Source: SKLM01 sp964542755
GTDB lineage: Bacteria; Chloroflexota; Anaerolineae; B4-G1
NCBI GenBank assembly: GCA_964542755.1
Contig: CAZIWL010000006.1
Location: forward strand, 1 to 64,000
Reading direction: 5' to 3'
Length of the DNA stretch: 64,000 nucleotides
Shown: piece after piece, positions 44,865-52,180 of the stretch
How the letters are laid out: the number at the start of each line of letters is the position of its first letter
Position numbering within the stretch: the first letter of the stretch is position 1
Notes under the pieces: generated by a model
The model's input: only the letters and a program-made list of their open reading frames with translations
The model's database searches: none
Told to the model about the DNA's origin: nothing
Position numbers and translations under genes: made by a program

Positions 44865-46373
44865 CTACTCCTTCTCGCGGAGGAGTGGGAAGAGGATCAC
44901 CTCGCGGATGCTGGGCTGGTCCGTCAAGAGCATCACCAGACGGTCGACGCCGATGCCGAACCCGCCATTGGGCGGCATGCCGTACTTCATGGCGCGGATA
45001 TAGTCCTCGTCCATGGGATGGGCCTCCTCGTCGTCGGGATCGTACAGGCGTCCCATCTCCTCGAAGCGCGCCTCCTGGTCGAAGGGATCGTTAAGCTCGG
45101 TGAAGGCGTTCCCCATCTCGAGCCCACCGATGAAAAACTCGAAGCGCTCGACGTGGGTCGGGTCCTCGGGCTTTCTCTTGGCCAGCGGCGAGATGTCCCG
45201 CGGGTAGTCGAGGACGAAGGTCGGCTGGATGAGGGTCGGTTCGACGGTACCCAGCAGGCCTTTGTCGATGAGGTGGCCCCAGGTGGCTCCTTGTGGCGTG
45301 GGCACACCCTCAGCCTCCATAGTGCTGGATAGCTCCTCCGCCGTCGGGTGCTCGGCGTAATCGATGCCGGTCACCTCGCGGGCGATGTCACGAAGGGTGA
45401 CGCGCCGCCACGGTGGCGACAGGTCGATCTCTCGCCCCTGATACGTGATGACGGAGCTCCCGGTGGCCTCTTCGGCGATGGCGGCAACCATCTCCTCGCA
45501 GAAGTCCATCACATCCCGGTAGTCCCAGTAGGCGGCGTAGAACTCCATCTGGGTGAACTCGGGGTTGTGCTTGTGAGAGACGCCCTCGTTTCGGAAATCG
45601 CGCCCGATCTCGTAGACGCGGTCGTACATGCCCACCAGGAGGCGCTTCAGGTAGAGCTCGAAGGAGATGCGCAGGTAGAGGTCCTGGTGGAGTTGGTGAT
45701 GGTGGGTCGTGAAGGGCGTCGCCGCTGCACCCCCGTAGAGCGGCTGGAGGATCGGCGTCTCGACCTCAAGGAAACCGTGATCGTCCAGGAAGTCGCGCAT
45801 AGCCTTGATCGCGCATGCCCGCGTCCGGAAAGTCTGACGCACGTCCGGGTTGCTCGCCAGGTCGGCGTACCGCTGACGGAACCGCTCCTCGACGTCAGAG
45901 AACGACGAGTATCTCACGACCTCACCGTCGACCTCCTTCTCCTTGATGACGGGAAGGGGGCTGACGGCCTTGGAGATCATCCGCAGCCGCTGCGCGAGGA
46001 CGCTGATCTCACCCGTACGGGTTCTCATCAAGGGGCCCTCGGCCTCGACGAAATCGCCGAGATCGAAGCTCTCGGTGAAGGCCTCGTATACTTGATCGTC
46101 TAGCTCGTTCAGACGGAGGAAGAGCTGGATGGTATCTGTGCCGTCCTCGATGTCCGCGAAGGATATCTTACCCATCGTGCGCATACTTCGCAGCCGCCCG
46201 GTGACCGCGACCGAGGGGGCTTCCTCCTTCTCTGCCTCGGCGGCACGATAAGCTGCAAGCGCCTGGGCCATGGTGTGGGTACGATGGACGCGGTTGGGGT
46301 AGCCCTTGAGCCCTCTCTGCTCCAAATCTCTCAGCTTCTCGACGCGTTGCTCTTCGAGGTCCGTCAGTTCCAT
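44865..46373 (-). CDS. lysS: Lysine--tRNA ligase, class II
   Basis: This 502-residue class II aminoacyl-tRNA synthetase charges tRNA-Lys. The N-terminal OB-fold anticodon-binding domain (VTGRLRSMRTMGKISFADIED, about 60-80) is followed by class II motif 2 (FRNEGVSHKHNPEFTQMEFY) and motif 3 (GFGIGVDRLVMLLT). Length is typical. ATG 46373 follows AGGAGAAGCT. It lies downstream of greA on the same strand, but a terminator at 46401-46444 separates them, so it may also have its own promoter or depend on read-through. Confidence 0.97.
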   Translation of the reverse strand: MELTDLEEQRVEKLRDLEQRGLKGYPNRVHRTHTMAQALAAYRAAEAEKEEAPSVAVTGRLRSMRTMGKISFADIEDGTDTIQLFLRLNELDDQVYEAFTESFDLGDFVEAEGPLMRTRTGEISVLAQRLRMISKAVSPLPVIKEKEVDGEVVRYSSFSDVEERFRQRYADLASNPDVRQTFRTRACAIKAMRDFLDDHGFLEVETPILQPLYGGAAATPFTTHHHQLHQDLYLRISFELYLKRLLVGMYDRVYEIGRDFRNEGVSHKHNPEFTQMEFYAAYWDYRDVMDFCEEMVAAIAEEATGSSVITYQGREIDLSPPWRRVTLRDIAREVTGIDYAEHPTAEELSSTMEAEGVPTPQGATWGHLIDKGLLGTVEPTLIQPTFVLDYPRDISPLAKRKPEDPTHVERFEFFIGGLEMGNAFTELNDPFDQEARFEEMGRLYDPDDEEAHPMDEDYIRAMKYGMPPNGGFGIGVDRLVMLLTDQPSIREVILFPLLREKE

Positions 46374-46400
46374 AGCTTCTCCTGTGTTTCAGATGTGCAT

Positions 46401-46444
46401 AAGAAAGCCCACAGCGAGGCACCTGATGGTGTCCAGTGTGGGCT
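46401..46444 (-). terminator. Rho-independent terminator between greA and lysS
   Basis: On the minus strand AGCCCACA pairs with TGTGGGCT around an inner GGACACC/GGTGCC stem, followed by TTTCTT. It follows the greA stop by about 25 bases. Confidence 0.75.
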
Positions 46445-46467
46445 GATGCGCTGACCGGACCCTGGGT

Positions 46468-46938
46468 CTACTTGATGCCTATGATCTTGAACTCGAGCTT
46501 CCCGTCGGGGGCGTCGATGGTGACCCTATCACCAATCTTGCAGCCCATCATGGCCCGGCCCAGGGGGGAGGCGTTGGAGATGAGGCCCTTGGTGGGGTCT
46601 GCCTCGGCAGATCCCACAATGCGATACGTCTCCGGGGATCCATTTCCCTCGGTGATCGTCACGTGGCTGCCGACCTCGACCTCTTCGTGCGGTCCTTCGC
46701 CTTCCTCGATGATGACCGCGTTGCCCAGCATCCTCTCCAACATGAGGATACGTCCCTCAACGAAGGCCTGCTCATTCCGAGCATCCTCGAGCTCCGCGTT
46801 CTCCAGCAGAGGACCCTCTTCCAGGGCCAGCTCCAGCCGTCGCGCGATCTCTCGTCGGCGGACCGTACGGAGGTACTGGAGTTCTTCATCGAGTTTCTCG
46901 TATCCTTCTTTGGTGAGGTAGGTCTTGTTCGTTTCCAT
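46468..46938 (-). CDS. greA: Transcription elongation factor GreA with altered tip
   Basis: GreA enters the RNA polymerase secondary channel and stimulates RNA cleavage in backtracked complexes. The 156-residue length, TKEGYEKLDEELQYL opening, coiled coil and C-terminal FKBP-like domain (SNASPLGRAMMGCKIGDRV) are typical. The coiled-coil tip, normally GDLxENAEY, reads GPLLENAEL: the catalytic Asp is Pro43 here, while the Glu at 46 is kept. Cleavage activity may therefore be weakened or rely on other acidic residues (ELED). ATG 46938 is chosen from the conserved N-terminus; AGAGGTGG precedes it. A longer in-frame reading to 47133 runs through the leader. Confidence 0.93.
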   Translation of the reverse strand: METNKTYLTKEGYEKLDEELQYLRTVRRREIARRLELALEEGPLLENAELEDARNEQAFVEGRILMLERMLGNAVIIEEGEGPHEEVEVGSHVTITEGNGSPETYRIVGSAEADPTKGLISNASPLGRAMMGCKIGDRVTIDAPDGKLEFKIIGIK

Positions 46939-47027
46939 GCTACCACCTCTGTTGGGCAAGCTGCCGATGGGTGTGCGAATGGCGGTTGTTGCCGACAATG
47001 TACCAGTGCAGAGACATTCAACCCACG

Positions 47028-47128
47028 AAAAAAAAGAAACACCCACACCGAGTGCGGGGGTTCCCTGCCAGTAGACGTCGACTAGGTTTGGAAAAGGCTT
47101 GCCGGAACCCTGCGCGGGACCCGGACAG
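47028..47128 (-). ncRNA. Attenuator-like leader RNA of greA
   Basis: From the predicted start near 47128, about 100 bases end in a stem (AACCCCCGCAC/GTGTGGGTGTT, 47062-47038) with one mismatch and one wobble, followed by TCTTTTTTTT. That is a good intrinsic terminator upstream of greA. GGGTTCC at 47110-47104 is complementary to GGAACCC at 47064-47058, which overlaps the 5' arm of the terminator and could form an antiterminator. Either a small RNA or a greA attenuator would result. What would control the switch is not visible. Confidence 0.6.
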
Positions 47129-47134
47129 CGCACA

Positions 47135-47163
47135 ATTATAGCGCAAGGTCGGGATTATTGCAA
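47135..47163 (-). promoter_or_regulatory. Strong sigma70-type promoter for the greA leader
   Basis: TTGCAA and TATAAT on the minus strand are separated by exactly 17 bases. It is one of the best promoter matches in the window and lies about 200 bases upstream of the greA start codon. Confidence 0.75.
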
Positions 47164-47428
47164 GGATTACGCCATATGCGTCGCCGGAAACACGTGTGGA
47201 TTGGTCGTGACTCACTGGCGGCCGTTCCTCCTGCAATGGGCATCTCCGGGGCAAGAAAACCCTCTGTTTGGCCCTCCGCTTGCCTGTCTCCGACCACGCT
47301 CTCACGGGTCATTCTGTGGGCAACTCCCAACTGGTTTGATGAAGGGGGTCACGGAAGATTGAGGATAGACCCTCCACCACAGTCCCGGTATGCACGTCCG
47401 TGGATTCGGCAGCGATCTGAGAGGCTTG

Positions 47429-47457
47429 TTGACAGGATCGGGGGCGTCTGCTATGAT
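47429..47457 (+). promoter_or_regulatory. Strong sigma70-type promoter for the second BTAD regulator
   Basis: TTGACA (perfect -35) and TATGAT are separated by 17 bases. Initiation near 47464 would give a leader of about 220 bases before the regulator; nothing else in 47164-47686 is supportable. Confidence 0.75.
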
Positions 47458-47686
47458 GCTTGACAGATCATCTTCGGAGGCGTCACCTATCATCGGCCGA
47501 TCTCAGCGATGAGATGGGCATTTGGCATGTCACCGCCTGGCGTACTGTAGGGACCAGCGCGTCCCTGTGCCAGCAGCAAGCGTTCATCCCAGCCCGCATT
47601 GCTTTCGACGTGCTGGGTCGGGAACCACCTGGCCCGACCCTCGATAGCGCGAAGGCGCCCTGCTCGGCCTGAACGAGGAGGAGTCG

Positions 47687-48628
47687 ATGTCTACGTTACG
47701 CGTGTACGCCCTTGGAAACCCCCGTGTTCAGCGAGGTGAAGATCTCGTAGACTTTCCCACTCAGAAAGCCTACGATCTCATGTACCTGCTGTTGCTCCAC
47801 GCCGGTCAGCCCCTCGAACGCGACTGGATCGCTGAGAGACTCTGGCCTATGCGACCGGCGGGAAGGGCCAGGCGCTGTCTATCCACGGCGCTTTGGCGGC
47901 TCAGGCGCGCGCTCGGCGTGCACGGCAGCGAGATGGGCGACAAGCTCGTCCAGGTCGAGCGGGACACGCTCATGATCGAAGTCGGCGACTTGGGATGTTG
48001 GTTTGACGTGGCGGCATTCGAGCGGGAGGTGGCGCTAGGTGTTCAAGGTCCGCTGCCGTGTACTCCCGACCGCGAAGCCGCCCTCCGACGGGCATCGGAC
48101 CTTTACCGTGGGGACCTGCTCGCAGGCCGGTACGACGACTGGTGCCTGGCGGAACGGGAACGGCTGAGGTTGCTGCTGCTGCGGGTGTTGAAGCGGCTGC
48201 AGCGCCACTCGCGACTGGCGGAGGACTTCGAGGCAGCCATCGCCCACGGCGAGCGTCTCCTTCGACTTGACTCTCTCCAAGAGGATGTTCATCGTGAGAT
48301 GATGCGGTGCTACGCCGACTCAGGCCGTCCGACACGCGCGCTGGAGCACTTCCGCGACTGGCGAGAGGAGTTGCGATCCGAGCTCGGGGTCGAGCCGATG
48401 CGCGAGACGTGGGACCTCTACCATCGCATCCGGGCCGAGCGTCGCACGTTCTCGCCGGGACTGGACGCCGCGACGCCGTTGGCCTCACTAGAATCGGCGC
48501 TTGTTGAGTTCGATCGCGCGCTCGTCGCCCTCTGCAGCGCACAAGAGGCCTTGCAGGCGGCGGCGCTCAAGTGCGGCCTGACAGGACAGATCCCCGGATT
48601 CTCACCGGATCGGAACATCCTAGACTAG
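47687..48628 (+). CDS. BTAD/SARP-type transcriptional regulator
   Basis: The 313-residue protein has the N-terminal DNA-binding domain (LRVYALGNPRVQRG ... ERLWPMRPAGRARRCLSTAL) and the bacterial transcriptional activation domain (about 110-245: LYRGDLLAGRYDDWCLAERE and DVHREMMRCYADSGRPTRAL). Unlike the regulator at 34392 it lacks the ATPase. This class binds heptameric direct repeats about 11 bp apart. ATG 47687 follows GAGGAGGAG. It lies directly upstream of the eCIS operon, whose promoter region carries such repeats (48913-48952), so it is the natural candidate activator of that operon. Confidence 0.88.
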   Translation: MSTLRVYALGNPRVQRGEDLVDFPTQKAYDLMYLLLLHAGQPLERDWIAERLWPMRPAGRARRCLSTALWRLRRALGVHGSEMGDKLVQVERDTLMIEVGDLGCWFDVAAFEREVALGVQGPLPCTPDREAALRRASDLYRGDLLAGRYDDWCLAERERLRLLLLRVLKRLQRHSRLAEDFEAAIAHGERLLRLDSLQEDVHREMMRCYADSGRPTRALEHFRDWREELRSELGVEPMRETWDLYHRIRAERRTFSPGLDAATPLASLESALVEFDRALVALCSAQEALQAAALKCGLTGQIPGFSPDRNILD

Positions 48629-48912
48629 AGCGTGTGAGCGGTGCTGACTCAACCGTACGCTGACGGTCGCGGTTTCTAGTCGGTCGGATATTTCACATAA
48701 TGATCACCATCCTGGGCCTGACCCCGCGGAGGTGGTTGCCAGACTGCGGCGTCCGGTGACCGAGTCCCCTTGCACATGGGTCGTCATACCCCCCAGGCCA
48801 TCAACCTGTGTCTATGCCCTCCCCATCCCACGTTCACCCACGACGTCAATTCGTTGCTGAATCGGCCTTGCCCCTCTCCCTGCTGGTCAGTATTCCTTGT
48901 TGTCGATATCAC

Positions 48913-48968
48913 GTGTGACATCGGTGTGACGCTGCAGTGACGCAGGTGTGACAGGACAGCTGTAGCAT
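48913..48968 (+). promoter_or_regulatory. SARP-type operator and promoter of the eCIS operon
   Basis: Heptamers GTGTGAC, GTGTGAC, CAGTGAC and GTGTGAC begin at 48913, 48924, 48935 and 48946, exactly 11 bp apart. The last ends 8 bp before TGTAGC and 10 bp before TAGCAT (48963-48968), either of which could serve as -10. Streptomyces SARP activators are known to bind heptameric repeats of 11-bp period about 8 bp upstream of -10. No -35 element is recognisable, as expected for such activated promoters. The rest of 48629-49043 is empty. Confidence 0.72.
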
Positions 48969-49043
48969 CGAGGCAGTGAACGAAACGTTCTTCGGGCATA
49001 GTGGCACCCGAAGGGGGAGAGGCCTTCGCTGGATGAGGCCACC

Positions 49044-49355
49044 TTGAACGAACAGAATACGGCCTCACGATCTGCCAACCACATCGCAGCAGAGCAGCCC
49101 GCCGTGCATGCTCTTTCATTCGTCGTCCGTATCTGGCGACAAGATGAGCCGAGTGACTGCGAATGCCGCGGCTGGATCGAGCACGTACAGACAGGGCGGA
49201 GGACGCCGTTCTCCGGCCTGGATCAGTTGCGATACCTCATCGCTGATGCTGTGGGGTCGCCTGCGTACCGCGGTCGCTCGTGGGGCGGGCGGCTGAGGCG
49301 GTGGCGGTCGTTTGTCGCCGAGTGGTTCTCAGACGAGCAAGAAAGGGAGACATGA
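49044..49355 (+). CDS. Small conserved protein heading the eCIS operon
   Basis: The 103-residue protein shares FVVRIWRQ, WIEHVQTGRR and TPFSGLD with the small protein at 33701-33925, and carries an extra Arg/Trp-rich C-terminal extension (GRLRRWRSFVAEWF). I know no function. The start is TTG 49044, with GAGG 5 bases upstream and the same TTG-AAC-GAA start as its paralogue. Its stop overlaps the next ATG as ATGA, tying it tightly to the injection-system ATPase. Because each copy follows a BTAD regulator, it may be an accessory or sensor protein of that regulatory module. Confidence 0.78.
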   Translation: MNEQNTASRSANHIAAEQPAVHALSFVVRIWRQDEPSDCECRGWIEHVQTGRRTPFSGLDQLRYLIADAVGSPAYRGRSWGGRLRRWRSFVAEWFSDEQERET

Positions 49356-51535
49356 CGGGGAGCTGCGATCGAGGTGAGTGGGTCGCAAGCATATGTGGCC
49401 AAGACGATTACCTGTGTCTCTCCCTTATGCGTATCGATCGGATCATCCGCCGTGAGGCTTTGATCCAGCGGCTCCGGGGAGCAGATCCCATGGATCCCTA
49501 CCGCGGACTCTTGATCTCCGACGCTGAGGTCGATCATCTGCTGCGGTCGCTGCCCCATTCCGACTACGCCGCGCCGGACCACCCGTCGCTCAGAAAACTC
49601 AACGCAGAGATCAGCGACGTGGATGGGCGGCTTGCAGAGATGGATCCACCACCAGGCTCGCGTCTGGGTCGACTCGTCTCTCGTCTTGGATTCCAGCCTC
49701 TGGAGCGTGACATTCTCCTCCTGGCGTTGGTGATAGAGATCGACCCCCGGTACGGCCGGATATTCGGTTTCTTGCAGGATGACGTGACCCAGTCCCTCCC
49801 GACACCATTTCTGGCCTTGAATCTGCTATGCGCACATGAAGAGGGCTGGCGGTGGGGACGGACACGCTTGTTGGACGGCGCGCCGTTGATCCGACACCGG
49901 CTCGTCAGGCTCCTCTCCTCCCAGCCAGGTTCGGAACGGCCGTGGATTCAGCGAGGGCTCCAAGTCGACCCGCACGTTGTGAACTACGTTGTGGGGCTGG
50001 CCGATGAGGACCCTCGTCTCTCTGAGTTCGTTGAAAAGGTGCCGCGCGAACCGGGTGAAGACAGTCTGGCGATCAGCGAGGCGGTCCAAGAGAGGGTTCT
50101 GAGCTTGGTTCAGAATCCCGTGATCATATGTCTCAAGGGGCCGCGGGGGTTGGGGCGAAGAGCAGCAGCGCGGACGATCTGCCGCAAGATAGAGCGGGGT
50201 TTGATGGTCGTCGATCTCCGGGGCTTGCTGGCGGGTGAACTGTCACTGAAAACGGCCGTGGCCCTCGTCGAGCGGCAGGCCCTTCTTCGAGGTGATCTCT
50301 TGTTCTGGGAGGGTGTAGAGGCCCTGTCAGACGACCGGACCGCTCGACAGCAGTGGCTGAGGGCCGTCAAGGGTCACGGCCGGGGGGCCTTTGTTGCTGG
50401 AGACGAGGATTGGGTGGGTCTGGCTCTGCGCCCAGACGTGTCGGTGGTGGAAATCCCGTTCTCGGTTCCCGACTATGAGACGCGGAGGAGCCTCTGGGCA
50501 AGGTGCCTGGACGACGTGCAGCCCCTTGACAGTGAGGTGGATACAGGGGCGCTGGCCAATCAGTTCCGATTTGGTGAAGGTCAGATGCAGCGGGTTGTGG
50601 CCACGGCTCGCGACCTGGCACGGGGGGACGGGAGCAGGCAGGTGGGTCAATCCCACCTCTTCCAGGCTTGCCGGTCCAACTCGAATCAGAGGTTGTCCGA
50701 TTTGGCGCAGAAGGTGGCACCGCACTACCGGTGGGGAGACATCGTGCTGCCCCCCGATCAAGTCCGGCAACTACGGGAGATCGTGAATCACGTCACCTAT
50801 CGGCCGCTGGTGTACGGCGAGTGGGGCTTCGACCGGAAGCTCGCCCTCAGCAAAGGGTTGAACGCGCTCTTTGTCGGAGGGCCCGGAACGGGCAAGACGA
50901 TGGCAGCGGACATTCTGGCCGGGGAGCTGGGCCTGGACCTGTACAAGATCGATCTCTCGATGGTGGTGAGCAAGTACATCGGAGAGACTGAGAAGAACCT
51001 GCGCAGGATCTTCTCCGAGGCGGCCACCAGCAACAGCATTCTCTTCTTCGATGAGGCCGATGCGATCTTCGGGAAGAGGAGCGAGGTCAGGGACTCCCAC
51101 GACCGGTATGCGAACATCGAGATTGCCTATCTCCTGCAGAAGATGGAGGAATACTCGGGAATCGCCATCCTGGCGACGAATATGGGTCAAAACCTCGATG
51201 ATGCCTTCGTACGCCGGATGCACTTCACGGTCGAGTTCCCGTTCCCGGAAGAGGTCTACCGGCGGCGCATCTGGGAGCTGACCTTCCCCGCTGAGGCCCC
51301 CCGCAGCGACGGCGTGGACCTGGATTTCATGGCCCGCCAGTTCAAGGTTGCTGGCGGCAACATCCGGAACATCATCCTGGGTGCTGCCTTTCTGGCAGCG
51401 GCTGACGGCCGGGTGATCTCTATGGCGCATCTGATCCATGCTGCCAAGCGTGAGTTCCAGAAGATGGGAAAGCTCGTGGTCGACACGGACTTTGGGCCGT
51501 ACTACACGCTGGTGGAGGACGAGGGGGGCGTGTGA
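49352..51535 (+). CDS. eCIS AAA+ ATPase
   Basis: This 727-residue AAA+ ATPase resembles the ATPase encoded in extracellular contractile injection clusters (Afp15/Pvc15 type). The N-terminal half is divergent and appears to contain a degenerate ATPase module (ICLKGPRGLGRRAAART, about 260). The functional C-terminal AAA domain has Walker A GGPGTGKT (about 510), Walker B ILFFDEADAIF (about 562), sensor LATNMGQNLDDAF and arginine-finger FVRRM. ATG 49352 forms a 4-base ATGA overlap with the previous stop. In related systems it is thought to act in particle assembly or remodelling; this is not shown here. Confidence 0.9.
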   Translation: MTGSCDRGEWVASICGQDDYLCLSLMRIDRIIRREALIQRLRGADPMDPYRGLLISDAEVDHLLRSLPHSDYAAPDHPSLRKLNAEISDVDGRLAEMDPPPGSRLGRLVSRLGFQPLERDILLLALVIEIDPRYGRIFGFLQDDVTQSLPTPFLALNLLCAHEEGWRWGRTRLLDGAPLIRHRLVRLLSSQPGSERPWIQRGLQVDPHVVNYVVGLADEDPRLSEFVEKVPREPGEDSLAISEAVQERVLSLVQNPVIICLKGPRGLGRRAAARTICRKIERGLMVVDLRGLLAGELSLKTAVALVERQALLRGDLLFWEGVEALSDDRTARQQWLRAVKGHGRGAFVAGDEDWVGLALRPDVSVVEIPFSVPDYETRRSLWARCLDDVQPLDSEVDTGALANQFRFGEGQMQRVVATARDLARGDGSRQVGQSHLFQACRSNSNQRLSDLAQKVAPHYRWGDIVLPPDQVRQLREIVNHVTYRPLVYGEWGFDRKLALSKGLNALFVGGPGTGKTMAADILAGELGLDLYKIDLSMVVSKYIGETEKNLRRIFSEAATSNSILFFDEADAIFGKRSEVRDSHDRYANIEIAYLLQKMEEYSGIAILATNMGQNLDDAFVRRMHFTVEFPFPEEVYRRRIWELTFPAEAPRSDGVDLDFMARQFKVAGGNIRNIILGAAFLAAADGRVISMAHLIHAAKREFQKMGKLVVDTDFGPYYTLVEDEGGV

Positions 51536-52155
51536 GCGCGACTGGCCCCGGCCGGGAGTTGATGATGCCCGTGGCCGAACTGGTCCAGCCGAACCGAACC
51601 GCTGAGGAAGGGGGCAACGGGACACTTCAGGCCTACCTGGACCGTGGTCTCCGCTTTGCGCACGTGATGATGAGCATCAATCATTTTGAAGGACGGGAAG
51701 GAGTCGTCTACGCCCGGGCCTTGACGGAGCTGCTGCTGGACAAGGGGTTGCTGGGACAGGACGAGTTGGAGATTATGGTCTCCCAGGTACGTCAGGAGCT
51801 CGAGAATCAGCCGGCGCCCCGGGTGATGCTGGCCTCATCGCCGGACAAGTATGGGGCGAACGGTACGGTGTCTATCGATTGCGCAAGCCGGATCGAGATC
51901 TGCAAGGCCAAGTGCTGCACATTCAACTTCTACCTGACGGATCAAGATCTGGACGAGGGTGTCGCTCGGTGGGACTACGGCCGCCCGTATTGGATCCAGA
52001 AGCGGAGCGACGCGTACTGCGTTCACTGCCACCCATCGACTCGTCGCTGTCAGATCCACGAACATCGGCCCTATGTTTGTAGGAGCTATGATTGTCGCCA
52101 GGACGAGCGTATCTGGGATGACTTCGAGAAGATGATCCCCAGTCCGGAGCTCTAG
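51532..52155 (+). CDS. YkgJ-type cysteine-cluster protein in the eCIS operon
   Basis: The 207-residue protein has a Cys-rich half with DCASRIEICKAKCC (about 117-130), YCVHCHPSTRRC (about 163-174) and VCRSYDC (about 182-188), the pattern of YkgJ-like zinc- or iron-sulfur-binding proteins of unknown role. The N-terminal half is helical and has no recognised motif. The start GTG 51532 overlaps the ATPase stop as GTGA, so it is certainly part of the operon. Its presence within an injection-system cluster suggests a role in cargo maturation or redox sensing, but this is only inferred. Confidence 0.82.
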   Translation: MSATGPGRELMMPVAELVQPNRTAEEGGNGTLQAYLDRGLRFAHVMMSINHFEGREGVVYARALTELLLDKGLLGQDELEIMVSQVRQELENQPAPRVMLASSPDKYGANGTVSIDCASRIEICKAKCCTFNFYLTDQDLDEGVARWDYGRPYWIQKRSDAYCVHCHPSTRRCQIHEHRPYVCRSYDCRQDERIWDDFEKMIPSPEL

Positions 52156-52180
52156 ACGCGTAGATCCTTGGAGGTAAGGG

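Noticed and set aside
47158..47672. Short plus-strand frames before the second BTAD regulator
   Set aside because: They cross the promoter at 47429-47457 and have no family features; the region is better read as regulatory DNA and leader.
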